From: Haloferula sp. BvORR071
GTDB lineage: Bacteria > Verrucomicrobiota > Verrucomicrobiia > Verrucomicrobiales > Akkermansiaceae
Length of the DNA: 64,000 bases
NCBI RefSeq assembly: GCF_000739615.1
Contig: NZ_BATP01000004.1
Location: 1 to 64,000, forward strand
Reading direction: 5' to 3'
The position numbers and the translations under genes are program-made. Positions 1 to 8,771 of this stretch are shown piece after piece (the stretch's first letter is position 1; each line of letters opens with the position of its first letter). The notes below the pieces were generated by a model that saw only the letters and a list, made by a program, of their open reading frames with translations, had not been told where the DNA came from and did not search any database.

Positions 1-1345
1 CCTTGGCAAGGCGTTCCTGTTCGGCACGTTCCTTGGCAACCCGCTCTTGTTCGGCACGTTCCTTGGCAATCCGCTCTTGCTCGGCACGCTCCTTGGCAAG
101 GCGTTCTTGCTCGGCGCGTTCCTTGGCAATCCGTTCCTGTTCGGCACGCTCCTTGGCAACCCGCTCTTGCTCGGCACGCTCCTTGGCAACCCGCTCTTGT
201 TCGGCACGCTCCTTGGCAACCCGCTCTTGTTCGGCACGTTCCTTGGCAATCCGCTCTTGCTCGGCACGCTCCTTGGCAAGGCGTTCCTGTTCGGCACGCT
301 CCTTGGCAACCCGCTCCTGCTCGGCGCGCTCCTTGGCAAGGCGCTCTTGCTCTTTCGCAAGGCGCTCCTGTTCGGCGCGTTCCTTGGCAAGGCGCTCTTG
401 CTCTTTCGCAAGGCGCTCCTGTTCGGCGCGTTCCTTGGCAAGGCGCTCCTGCTCGGCACGCTGCTCCTTTACGATCCGTTCGTGTTCAGCACGCTCTTTT
501 TCGAGACGTTCCTGCTCGGCGCGCAGCTCTTTTGCAATCCGCTCCTGTTCGGCGCGTTCCTTCGAAATCCGCTCTTGCTCCTTTGCAAGGCGCTCCTGCT
601 CGGCGCGTTCCTTCGAAATCCGTTCTTGCTCGGCGCGCTCCCTTTCGAGGCGCTCTTTCTCGGCACGTTCCTTGGCGAGACGCTCGTGCTCGGCACGTTC
701 CTTTTCAAGACGCTCCTGCTCGGCGCGCTGCTCCTTGGCAATCCGCTCCTGTTCAGCACGCTCCTTGGCAAGGCGCTCTTGCTCTTTTGCGAGGCGTTCC
801 TGTTCGGCGCGTTCCTTCGAAATCCGTTCCTGCTCGGCGCGCTCCCTCTCGAGGCGCTCTTGCTTGGCACGTTCCTTGGCGAGACGTTCGTGTTCGGCTC
901 GTTCCTTTTCGAGACGCTCCAACTCGGCGCGCTGCTCTTTGGCGATCCGTTCGTGTTCGGCACGGTCCTTTTCGAGACGCTCTTGCTCGGCCCGCAGCTC
1001 CTTGGCGATCCGTTCCTGCTCGGCGCGGTCCTTCGCGAGTCGCTCTTGCTCGACGCGCTCCCTCTCGAGGCGCTCTTGCTCGGCACGTTCCTTGGCAAGA
1101 CGCTCCTGTTCGGCGCGCTCCTTTTCGAGGCGCTCCAACTCAGCGCGGTGCTCCTTCGCGACCCGCTCGTGTTCGGCACGCTCCTTCTCAAGACGCTCCT
1201 GCTCGGCGCGCAGTTCCTTGGCGATCCGCTCCTGCTCGGCACGCTCCTTTTCGAGACGCTCTTGCTCGGCGCCTTCCCTGGTAATCCGTTCCTGTTCGGC
1301 GCGCTCCTTCGCCAAGCGCTCTTGCTCGGCACGCTCCCTCTCGGC
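1..1345. repeat. 30-bp tandem repeat array inside the coding sequence
   Basis: A 30-bp unit is repeated about 44 times, encoding ten residues per unit on the minus strand. Units in 1-350 are nearly identical. Units in 350-1345 are more varied and show a second level of repetition, with blocks near 540-720 and 770-930 resembling each other. The period is an exact multiple of three, so gain or loss of a unit keeps the frame. Confidence 0.9.
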
Positions 1346-1990
1346 GATCGAAGGCCCGGCCACCGACTGCGGATTCCGTAAATCCAAGCCCCCCCCGGGA
1401 ACCGGCGGAGGAATCGTCACCCCGGAAAGCTCCACGCCCCCCAAGGACTCCACACGGATCGCTCCCGGGCTCGCCGGATAGGGCAAGTGGCGGGCCGCAA
1501 ACCCCACATCCACCGGTTCAACCCGGATCGGGACAATCGGCGGCGGAGTCTCCCACGCCGGTGATACCATCCGCGCTTCGACCGGAGCAGCAGCAGAAGG
1601 TGGAGCGGCAGCTGCAGCGGGCGGCGGAGCAAAAGGCGAATGCGCCACGGCTAACCCAATCTCGACCATCGGTGGCGGAGCCACTGGCGGTGGTGGTGGT
1701 GGCGGAGACGAGTGAGGGGGCGCTGGCGGATTTTCAGACGCCCGGGCGTGTGGCGGCAGCGGCGGTGGCCCCCCTGCGGAGGGCCCGGCGGCAATGGCCA
1801 TCGCCGCGGGTTCCTCGACTATCCCTCTGAAGGTCAGCCTCGCTTCCTCATCGGTCGTCGGCGATGTAATCGTACTCCCGCAATGCGGGCACGGTCCTGT
1901 CATCGGCGGCAGATCCTTGGGGACAAGGATCTTGCCACTGCAATGGGTGCATCTGAATTCTCTCTGGTCCTGGAAGGCGACTCCGGCCAT
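1..1990 (-). CDS. Zinc-ribbon protein with proline-rich linker and very long charged 10-residue repeat helix (partial, C-terminus outside window)
   Basis: The reading frame is open from an ATG at 1990 to the left edge, about 663 codons, with a purine-rich GAGGGA just before the start. Residues 14-37 form a CxxC...CxxC zinc ribbon (Cys14, 17, 34, 37). Residues about 60-200 are rich in Pro and Ala. From about residue 215 onward the protein is an almost perfect repeat of AKERAEQERL-type decapeptides with I, L or V at the variable place and occasional EQ, EH or EL variants. The E/K/R spacing favours a continuous coiled coil or single alpha-helix rod. No catalytic domain is visible in the part present. 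Function unknown; it may be a structural or scaffolding protein whose C-terminal domain lies outside the window. The plus-strand reading of the same DNA is a low-complexity shadow. Confidence 0.8.
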   Translation of the reverse strand, partial: MAGVAFQDQREFRCTHCSGKILVPKDLPPMTGPCPHCGSTITSPTTDEEARLTFRGIVEEPAAMAIAAGPSAGGPPPLPPHARASENPPAPPHSSPPPPPPPVAPPPMVEIGLAVAHSPFAPPPAAAAAPPSAAAPVEARMVSPAWETPPPIVPIRVEPVDVGFAARHLPYPASPGAIRVESLGGVELSGVTIPPPVPGGGLDLRNPQSVAGPSIAERERAEQERLAKERAEQERITREGAEQERLEKERAEQERIAKELRAEQERLEKERAEHERVAKEHRAELERLEKERAEQERLAKERAEQERLERERVEQERLAKDRAEQERIAKELRAEQERLEKDRAEHERIAKEQRAELERLEKERAEHERLAKERAKQERLERERAEQERISKERAEQERLAKEQERLAKERAEQERIAKEQRAEQERLEKERAEHERLAKERAEKERLERERAEQERISKERAEQERLAKEQERISKERAEQERIAKELRAEQERLEKERAEHERIVKEQRAEQERLAKERAEQERLAKEQERLAKERAEQERLAKEQERLAKERAEQERVAKERAEQERLAKERAEQERIAKERAEQERVAKERAEQERVAKERAEQERVAKERAEQERIAKERAEQERLAKERAEQERIAKERAEQERVAKERAEQERLAK

Positions 1991-2062
1991 AGCTTCCCTC
2001 TCTATCCGCGCATAGAAATAGGGATCTAGGGGTAAACTGTCAAACTAAGTGAAACATTATCT

Positions 2063-3166
2063 TCAAACAGCGGCCGGGCTCAGGACCGAATCCAGCACCT
2101 CCAGGCAGCGCCGGTTCTGGGCCGGCGTGCCGATCGAGATACGCACCCAGTCGGGCAATTTGTAGCCGCTCATGGCGCGGATAATCACCCCCTGCTTGAG
2201 CATATCGCGGAACACCCGGTCCCCTTCGCCGACCTTCACGAGGATGAAGTTCGCCACGCTGGGCACGAATTCCAGGCCACGCTCCTTGAAGGCGGCTTCA
2301 TAGAAGGCTAGGCCCTCCTTGTTGATCGCCTTCGTCTTCGCGACGTGATCGGCGTCTTCCAGCGCCGCCAGGGCACCGGCTTGGGCGATCGCGTTCGTAT
2401 TGAAAGGCTGGCGTGCCTTCTGGAGAATCTCCGCCACACCCTTCGAGCACAGGCCGTAGCCGATCCGCAGCGCGGCCAGGCCGTGGATCTTCGAGCAGGT
2501 CCGCAGCACCGCCACATTGCGGCCTTCGCGGACGTATTTCAGTACGTCCGGAGCCTCGTCGAGGAATTCGTGATAGGCCTCGTCGAAGCAGACCACCACA
2601 TGATCCGGCACCTTCGCCATGAAGCGGTCGAGCGCCTCCTGCCCGACCACGGTTCCGGTCGGGTTGTTGGGATTGGCGATGAACACTAGGCGGGTGTCCG
2701 GCGTGATCGCCGCGGCCATCGCATCGAGGTCGTGGATGAAATTCGGGTCCGGCACCTCCACATATTTGGCGCCGAAGAGCGTCGCCATCAGCTTGTAGAC
2801 CACGAAGGCGTGGTCGGAGGCGATGAGCTCGGCCTTCCCGTTCAGGAAGCTGTGGCAGAGCAACTCGATGATCTCGTTCGAGCCGTTGCCCAGCACCACG
2901 TTCGAAATGTCCATCCCGAAGCGCTGCGCGATCGCCGTCCGCAGCTTCCAGCCGCCGCCGTCCGGGTAAATGTGGGACTCGTCGAGCGCCTTGGCCATGG
3001 CCTCCTTCGCCAGCGGCGAGGGCCCGAGCGGGTTCTCGTTCGAGGCGACCTTCACGATATCGGCCGGATCCAGCCCCAGCTCGCGGGCGGTCTCCTCAAT
3101 GGGCTTCCCGGGCTCGTAGGCGACCAGATCGCAGACGAAGCGGTTGGCAAAAGCGTCGATGGGCAT
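2063..3166 (-). CDS. hisC: Histidinol-phosphate aminotransferase
   Basis: A PLP-dependent class II aminotransferase of 367 residues that converts imidazole-acetol phosphate and glutamate to L-histidinol phosphate and 2-oxoglutarate, in the cytoplasm. Visible motifs are ASNENPLGPS (41-50), the substrate-binding ANPNNPTG (164-171), the PLP-anchoring FDEAYHEF (194-201) and SKIHGLAALRIGYG, with the Schiff-base lysine at about 226. The length is normal for the family. It stands alone here; hisI lies 7 kb away on the other strand, so histidine genes are scattered. No clear Shine-Dalgarno precedes the ATG. A related aromatic or phenylalanine aminotransferase activity cannot be excluded from sequence alone. 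Confidence 0.9.
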   Translation of the reverse strand: MPIDAFANRFVCDLVAYEPGKPIEETARELGLDPADIVKVASNENPLGPSPLAKEAMAKALDESHIYPDGGGWKLRTAIAQRFGMDISNVVLGNGSNEIIELLCHSFLNGKAELIASDHAFVVYKLMATLFGAKYVEVPDPNFIHDLDAMAAAITPDTRLVFIANPNNPTGTVVGQEALDRFMAKVPDHVVVCFDEAYHEFLDEAPDVLKYVREGRNVAVLRTCSKIHGLAALRIGYGLCSKGVAEILQKARQPFNTNAIAQAGALAALEDADHVAKTKAINKEGLAFYEAAFKERGLEFVPSVANFILVKVGEGDRVFRDMLKQGVIIRAMSGYKLPDWVRISIGTPAQNRRCLEVLDSVLSPAAV

Positions 3167-3446
3167 GCCGGGAGGCTAAGAGGCCATCCGCCGGGAGGCA
3201 ATAGCAAGGTCTGGACAGATACCGATACCGCGCTTTGAACGCAAAACCGATCCCCGCATGACTCGGTGAAGATTCTCCCGCCAAGGCTTCTTCTTGCCCT
3301 CAAAAACGCAAATCACGCCAGCAAACTCCGGAGGGGCAACTGGCGGACTCATTTCTGTCGGCAAGCGGCGCAAAAAGCATCGCCAAAGCGCCAATCTAAC
3401 AGCAAGTTCCGCGTTAGATACCACTGCGGGAGAACATCATCGGGAT
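3167..3446. other. Intergenic region between divergent genes
   Basis: About 280 bp separate hisC from the next plus-strand gene. An open plus frame runs through most of it and would extend the downstream protein to 227 residues, but that extension is basic and low in complexity and I do not support it. One TCTAACA copy lies at 3395-3401. No terminator or clear promoter is visible. Confidence 0.4.
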
Positions 3447-3977
3447 ATGGGTAACTTCTACACGCAACTCTGGATCGCGGACTCCGATGCTGAAACCTGT
3501 GTAGCCCTCATGAAGGACTTGGGCCGCCGCTCGGTGGTTGGCCCCAGCCACCGGCATCTGACCCCGATCTTCGATGGGCAGTGCGAGAAGCAAGACCCGG
3601 GGGAGTTGGATAGCCTCGGACTCACCGCTTCAGCCCGGCTCGGCTCATGGGCGATTGGATTCTTGAACCACGATGACGATCTCTTCCTGGCCCGGATCTT
3701 CTATCGAGGTGAGGAGCGGAAGCACATCTCGGCGGGCATGATGGGAAGTTTCGATACCTCGGGCGCCCGGGACCTCTGCTCGGCACTTCATCCGCGCACC
3801 GCCACCTTCTTGGTCGCGCTCGCGCTGATCCGTCCACGGCTCTTCCAAATCGGCCGACACAAGCGCTTGGCCAAGTTGCTTGACCTGCCCGAGTGGACCG
3901 TCGGTGCCGGCTACCGCTACATCATGAAGGGTGAATTCAACGATTACCCCGAATCCGAAGCTTTCGTCCGCACTTAG
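3447..3977 (+). CDS. Hypothetical protein (176 aa)
   Basis: I do not recognise this family. The start is placed at ATG 3447 because the protein from there (MGNFYTQLWIADSD...) looks normal, while the upstream frame looks like intergenic DNA. It is predicted soluble and cytoplasmic with no signal peptide. One short hydrophobic stretch (TFLVALALIRP) is probably buried rather than a membrane helix. It lies alone between divergent hisC and a secreted oxidoreductase, so context gives no hint. The base composition matches its neighbours, which argues that it is a real gene. Confidence 0.6.
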   Translation: MGNFYTQLWIADSDAETCVALMKDLGRRSVVGPSHRHLTPIFDGQCEKQDPGELDSLGLTASARLGSWAIGFLNHDDDLFLARIFYRGEERKHISAGMMGSFDTSGARDLCSALHPRTATFLVALALIRPRLFQIGRHKRLAKLLDLPEWTVGAGYRYIMKGEFNDYPESEAFVRT

Positions 3978-4044
3978 AAGGCCGCCGAGACCCTGCGCAT
4001 TTAAGAAATTATATTGAAATTCATCACCGTTGAATGCAGTAGCC

Positions 4045-5934
4045 ATGGCACCCGTTATGGCCGCGTTCCGCTCTCTCTTCTCCCTCGCCTGCCTCGCGCT
4101 ACCCTGCCTGGCCGCCGATCAAGTCTTCATCGAAGCCGAGCAATTCACGGCCACCGGCGGCTGGGATACCGACCAGCAGTCGATGGAGCAGATGGGCTCG
4201 CCTTACCTGCTCGCGCATGGCCTGGGCGTGCCGGTGAAGGACGCCGAAACCAGCGTCAGCTTCCCGAAGCCCGGCGACTACCGCGTCTGGGTACGCACCC
4301 GCGACTGGGTCGCCCCGTGGAAAGTCCCGGGCGCGCCGGGGAAATTCCAGCTCCTCGTCGATGGCAAGCCGCTGTCCACAACCTTCGGCACTGAGGGCGC
4401 AGACTGGCATTGGCAGGACGGTGGCAGCGTCAGCGTGGGCAGTTCCGCCAAGCTGGCCCTGCACGATCTAACAGGCTTCGAAGGCCGCTGCGACGCCATC
4501 CTCTTCACCGCTGATAAATCCTATCAGCCTCCCCACGGCGGAGCCGAACTGGCCAAGCTGCGCCGCGAATGGCTGGGCCTACCCGACAAGCCTGAAGAGG
4601 CCGGCAGTTTCGATCTCGTCATCTCCGGCGGGGGTATCGCCGGCACCGCTGCCGCCGTCTCCGCCGCGCGCAATGGCCTGAAGGTGGCCCTGATCCAGGA
4701 TCGCCCCGTGCTCGGCGGCAACGGCTCTTCCGAAGTCCGCGTCTGGCCGGAAGGCCATACCCGCCAGCAGCCTTATCCAAACGTCGGCGAGATCGTGGAT
4801 GAACTCGTGCCGCAGCGGGACAAGAGCTCCGGAAATGCCAAGGGCGGCGATATCTATGCCGACGAGCGCAAGCTGAAGCTCGTGCGCGCCGAGCCGAACA
4901 TCACCCTGCTCATCGGCCAGCGGGTGCTGTCGGTCGAGACCACCGATCACCGCATCCGCGCCGTCATCGCCCAGGACATCCGCAGCGCCCGCCGTATCCG
5001 CGTCTCAGGCAAGCTCTTCGCCGATTGCACTGGCGATGCCACCATCGGCGTGCTGGCCGGAGCCGACTACGAGGTGGCCAAGGAGAAGCAGATGGGCACC
5101 AGCAATCTCTGGAACGTCCTCGATACCGCCAATCCTGCCGAGGTCCTGAAGTGCGAATGCAAGGACAAGGACGCGCTCTCGCTGGCCGTCTCGCAGGGCG
5201 CCGTCCCCGCCCCCTTCCCGCGCTGCCCTTGGGCCATCGATCTCAGCGCCAAACCCTTCCCCGGCCGCAAGACCTCAAAAGGCCAGTGGGGCGGCAACCC
5301 ACTCGCCAATCTCGGGGGCTGGTTCTGGGAAAGCGGCTTCGACCGCGATCAGGTCAATGAGATCGAATACATTCGCGATCTCAACTTCCGCGCGATGTAT
5401 GGCGCTTGGGACACGCTCAAGAACGTCGACAAGATGTATCCGAATCATCGCCTCGGCTGGGCCGCCTTCATCGCCGGCAAGCGCGAGTCGCGTCGCCTGC
5501 TAGGTGACATCGTTCTAACAGGAAGCGATTTCCGCAATGGTACCAGCTTCCCCGACGGCTGCTTCCCCTGCTCCTGGCACATCGATGTCCACTTGCCCGA
5601 TCCTACCTTCGCCAAGGGCAACGAGGGCGACGAGTTCATCTCCCGCGCCACCGAGGGCAGCCAGTATCAATACAAGGGCCCCTATTGGGCGCCCTACCGC
5701 AGCCTCTACAGCCGCAACATCACCAATCTCTTCATGGCCGGCCGCAACATCAGCGTCGACCGCGAAGCCCTCGGCCCCGTACGCGTAATGCGAACCACCG
5801 GCATGATGGGCGAGATCGTCGGCAAGGCCGCAGCCATCGCCGTGAAGAACGACACGAGCCCCCGCGGCGTTTACGAACAGTCCCTGGAAGAACTAAAAAC
5901 CTCGATGCTGCGCTCCTCGAAGGCAGCCCCTTGA
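4045..5934 (+). CDS. Secreted FAD-dependent oxidoreductase with N-terminal carbohydrate-binding-like domain
   Basis: About 629 residues. The N-terminus has a signal peptide (AAFRSLFSLACLALPCLA). Residues about 28-165 start with VFIEAEQF and resemble the CBM-like beta-sandwich found ahead of secreted sugar enzymes. From about residue 188 a Rossmann FAD-binding site follows (FDLVISGGGIAGTAAAVSAA), with a GGNGSSEVRVW motif typical of the FAD-dependent oxidoreductase family Pfam FAD_oxidored. The conserved C-terminus includes FMAGRNISVDREALGPVRVM. It probably oxidises a sugar or other small substrate outside the cytoplasm; the substrate is not known. The start could also be ATG 4057 or TTG 4030, as no good ribosome site separates them. 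Downstream is the convergent protease-FHA gene. Confidence 0.75.
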   Translation: MAPVMAAFRSLFSLACLALPCLAADQVFIEAEQFTATGGWDTDQQSMEQMGSPYLLAHGLGVPVKDAETSVSFPKPGDYRVWVRTRDWVAPWKVPGAPGKFQLLVDGKPLSTTFGTEGADWHWQDGGSVSVGSSAKLALHDLTGFEGRCDAILFTADKSYQPPHGGAELAKLRREWLGLPDKPEEAGSFDLVISGGGIAGTAAAVSAARNGLKVALIQDRPVLGGNGSSEVRVWPEGHTRQQPYPNVGEIVDELVPQRDKSSGNAKGGDIYADERKLKLVRAEPNITLLIGQRVLSVETTDHRIRAVIAQDIRSARRIRVSGKLFADCTGDATIGVLAGADYEVAKEKQMGTSNLWNVLDTANPAEVLKCECKDKDALSLAVSQGAVPAPFPRCPWAIDLSAKPFPGRKTSKGQWGGNPLANLGGWFWESGFDRDQVNEIEYIRDLNFRAMYGAWDTLKNVDKMYPNHRLGWAAFIAGKRESRRLLGDIVLTGSDFRNGTSFPDGCFPCSWHIDVHLPDPTFAKGNEGDEFISRATEGSQYQYKGPYWAPYRSLYSRNITNLFMAGRNISVDREALGPVRVMRTTGMMGEIVGKAAAIAVKNDTSPRGVYEQSLEELKTSMLRSSKAAP

Positions 5935-5944
5935 GCCCGCTGCG

Positions 5945-7312
5945 TCACGCGGCGGCAAACACCAGGTGAATCCCGCCCAAGCCTAGCATCGTCCCATCCC
6001 GCAGCGGTCCGCGCCGCTCACCCGCGGAGAGCCGCTCACCATTCACCAGCGTCCCATTGATCGATCCACAGTCCTCAATCATCACCCCCTGGTTGCAGAG
6101 AATGAACAAGGCATGCCGCTTGCTGATCGACTCGGAAGGAAGCTGGATGTCCACCTCTTCCGACTCACGCCCCACCTGAATCACTCCCGCCCTCAACGCA
6201 AAGTCGGTCTCGTGTAGCAGCAGCTCAAAGGGCCCGCTCTCCTCCCCATCGCCGCTCAAGCTCCACGCCCGCCCCAGTCGTCGCGACGGCGCGCTCCGCG
6301 AAGGGGCGACACTCAGCTCTAACAAGGGGGCCGATAGCGGCGCTATACCAAGAGCCTGCGCCGGCACATGCACCGGCACGGGGAAATCCGTCCGTCCCCG
6401 CTGTCGCCAGATCCGCCATTGCCAGACTCCGAGAAAAGTCACCATCAGCCCGGCCGGAAGCAGGAAGACCGCAACTCCAAAGCCCTGCCACAACGACGGC
6501 TTGCGGTAGGCGATCCGGTTCTTCTGCAGGAACGCCAGCAGCTCCGAGCAGTGCGAAGCCTTGCAAATCTTCCCACTGGCAGTCTGCCAGCCTGCGGTAT
6601 TCACCCCCACCACCTCACCTTGGTCGTTGAAAAGCGGACCACCGCTGCTGCCCGGCGAGATCTCGGCGTCGTGATCGATCACCCGCGCATGGTAGCTCTT
6701 GGCGGTACCCCACTCCTGCAGCTTGATGTCGTTGATGCTACCGGTGGTGAAGCGGACGCTCGCCACACTGGCAAGTTGTCCGGCGTTCTCGATGTCCTCG
6801 TCGCCGCTCGCCTGCAAGCGCCCGACCAGATGAACAAGATCCTCCTGGCTGTCCGCAATCCCCGGAAAACCTGCCGCCCTCACATACCCAGCCTTGGGCG
6901 GCGTGTCCTCCGCGATCGGTAGCGCCTCCGCCTTCAGGCCAACCGCTTCCAGAAGGACCAGATCCCGGTCACGGTCACGGACCACCTCACGCGTCGAATA
7001 GACCGCGACCCGATCCCGCCCCGCGAATAGAAGATAGGTCTTCCAACCTGACGGCACACCCTCCAAGACATGGCAATTGGTGATGAACTGCCCGCCATCG
7101 TTGATGACGAATGCCGAGCCCGCATAGTAGTCGAAACCCGTCGGCGGTACCGCAATGACCCGCCCCACGCTCTTCTCCAACTCCGCCGTCCGCTCGGAAA
7201 AGGCCTTCTCCGATCGGCAGGAAGCCAACAAGGCCGCCGCCACCACCGCAACCACGCCGCTGGTACATTGGCACAAGCGGCAGGCATTGCGGGCAGCATC
7301 CGGGAGACTCAT
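5945..7312 (-). CDS. Trypsin-like serine protease with transmembrane helix and C-terminal FHA domain
   Basis: About 455 residues from ATG 7312. The N-terminus has a hydrophobic segment ending in LLASC, a plausible lipobox with Cys32. The S1-type protease domain shows His81 (ITNCHVLEG), Asp115 or Asp117 (DRDRDLVLLEA) and Ser223 (ISPGSSGGPLF). A transmembrane helix follows at about 278-298. The C-terminal FHA domain at about 375-450 has VGRES, SISKRHA and SINGTLVNGERL, the usual phosphothreonine-binding motifs. The order suggests a protease outside the inner membrane and an FHA sensor in the cytoplasm. No Ser/Thr kinase is present in the window. A GTG at 7372 would add 20 residues, but the ATG places the lipobox at a normal distance. 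It follows proA on the same strand. Confidence 0.75.
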   Translation of the reverse strand: MSLPDAARNACRLCQCTSGVVAVVAAALLASCRSEKAFSERTAELEKSVGRVIAVPPTGFDYYAGSAFVINDGGQFITNCHVLEGVPSGWKTYLLFAGRDRVAVYSTREVVRDRDRDLVLLEAVGLKAEALPIAEDTPPKAGYVRAAGFPGIADSQEDLVHLVGRLQASGDEDIENAGQLASVASVRFTTGSINDIKLQEWGTAKSYHARVIDHDAEISPGSSGGPLFNDQGEVVGVNTAGWQTASGKICKASHCSELLAFLQKNRIAYRKPSLWQGFGVAVFLLPAGLMVTFLGVWQWRIWRQRGRTDFPVPVHVPAQALGIAPLSAPLLELSVAPSRSAPSRRLGRAWSLSGDGEESGPFELLLHETDFALRAGVIQVGRESEEVDIQLPSESISKRHALFILCNQGVMIEDCGSINGTLVNGERLSAGERRGPLRDGTMLGLGGIHLVFAAA

Positions 7313-7387
7313 CAGGGCTGCAATTCCCCTAGATGCTGGAGATGAGGCTTTCGAGCTTTTTGCGGATGTCACCGCAGATTGCGGCCG

Positions 7388-8650
7388 CTACCACTTCGCC
7401 TGCCCGTTCCCGCGCACGCGATACTGGTAGCTCGTCAGCTCGCGCAAGCCCATCGGTCCGCGCGCATGCAGCTTGTCGGTGGAAATCCCGATCTCTGCAC
7501 CGAAACCGAACTCCTCGCCATCCGCAAGCCGCGTCGAGACGTTGTGGAAGACACAGGCAGAATCACAGCCGGACAGGAAAGCATCCGCCGCCGCTTGATC
7601 CGCAGTGACGATACTATCTGTGTGGTGCGAGCCATGGGTGTTGATGTGATCAATCGCCTCTTGGAGCGAATCGACAACCTTCACCGACAGGATCAGGTCG
7701 AGATACTCCGTCTCCCAATCTTCCTCCGTGGCCGGCACCGCCTCGATGATCACCCGCGTCCTTTCGCAGCCGCGGATCTCCACGCCCTTTTCCACCAGCA
7801 CCTCCGCGATCACAGGCAAGTGGCTCGCTGCGACTGAGGAATGCACCAGCAGGGTCTCCAGCGCATTGCACACGCCGGTCTTCTGGGTCTTCGAGTTGAC
7901 CGCCAGCTTGACCGACATGTCGAGGTCCGCCGCGGCATCCACATACAGATGACAGATCCCGTCGTAGTGCTTGATCACTGGCATCCGCGCTTGAGAAACG
8001 ACCGCTTCAATCAACCCTTTGCCACCACGCGGGATGATCAGGTCCAGCCACTTGTCCATCTTGCACAGCGCGCTCACGCTGGAGCGGTCAGTGAAGGGAA
8101 TCAGCTGGATCGAGTGCGGCGGCAGCCCCTCCGCCTCACCGCCCGCCTGGAGCGCTTCGGCGATGGCGGTGTTACTATGAAAAGCTTCCGAGCCACCACG
8201 CAGAATCGTCGCGTTGCCAGCCTTGAAGCACAGCACGGCCGCATCGCTGGTCACATTCGGGCGACTCTCGTAAATGATCGCGATCGTGCCGATCGGCACT
8301 CGGGTCTGGTGGATGTGCATCCCGTTCGGGCGAGTCCACTTCTCCATGATCTGCCCCACCGGATCCGGCAGATCCACCACTTGGTCGATCCCATGGGCAA
8401 TCGCTTCTACCTTGCCCGCATCCAGCTTCAGACGCTCGAGCATCGGCTTGGTCAGCCCCTTCTCCTCACCCGCGGCCAGATCCTTGGCATTGGCTGCCAC
8501 GATCTCCGCGCTGCGGGCCCGCAGTTCCGCGGCCATCGCGCGTAGGATGGCGTTCTTTTGGTCGGTCGAGAGCTGGGAAAGCTTATACGAAGCCGCCCGC
8601 GCATTGCGGGCGAGCACTTCGACAGCGGACAAGACTTCGGCTTCGGTCAT
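7388..8650 (-). CDS. proA: Glutamate-5-semialdehyde dehydrogenase (gamma-glutamyl phosphate reductase)
   Basis: 420 residues, the normal length of ProA. It reduces gamma-glutamyl phosphate to glutamate-5-semialdehyde with NADPH, the second step of proline synthesis in the cytoplasm. The aldehyde-dehydrogenase fold is shown by IYESRPNVTSDAAVLCFKAGN, the catalytic cysteine in KTGVCNALETLLVH, and the conserved NVSTRLADGEEFGFGAEIGIST and HARGPMGLRELTSY near the C-terminus. The gene proB lies 121 bp upstream on the same strand, so the two are probably transcribed together as proB-proA. The protease-FHA gene follows. Confidence 0.95.
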   Translation of the reverse strand: MTEAEVLSAVEVLARNARAASYKLSQLSTDQKNAILRAMAAELRARSAEIVAANAKDLAAGEEKGLTKPMLERLKLDAGKVEAIAHGIDQVVDLPDPVGQIMEKWTRPNGMHIHQTRVPIGTIAIIYESRPNVTSDAAVLCFKAGNATILRGGSEAFHSNTAIAEALQAGGEAEGLPPHSIQLIPFTDRSSVSALCKMDKWLDLIIPRGGKGLIEAVVSQARMPVIKHYDGICHLYVDAAADLDMSVKLAVNSKTQKTGVCNALETLLVHSSVAASHLPVIAEVLVEKGVEIRGCERTRVIIEAVPATEEDWETEYLDLILSVKVVDSLQEAIDHINTHGSHHTDSIVTADQAAADAFLSGCDSACVFHNVSTRLADGEEFGFGAEIGISTDKLHARGPMGLRELTSYQYRVRGNGQAKW

Positions 8651-8771
8651 TGGCGAGGGACTAAAGGCGGTTCGGTCGCGAAATCACGCGAAACGATCCG
8701 GAATTTTAACAGTCGGAAAAACTTCGATTGGCAAGGACTGCCCGGAACTCATTGAGCCTTTGCGCTCATCC

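Noticed and set aside
1-1345. CRISPR-like array of 30-bp repeats
   Set aside because: There are no unique spacers between the units, and the units keep an open reading frame encoding a regular peptide.
3-1481. Plus-strand 492-aa ORF of RSCSARSLA repeats
   Set aside because: It is the low-complexity antisense of the zinc-ribbon repeat gene; the minus frame has a proper start, a zinc ribbon and a sensible helix.
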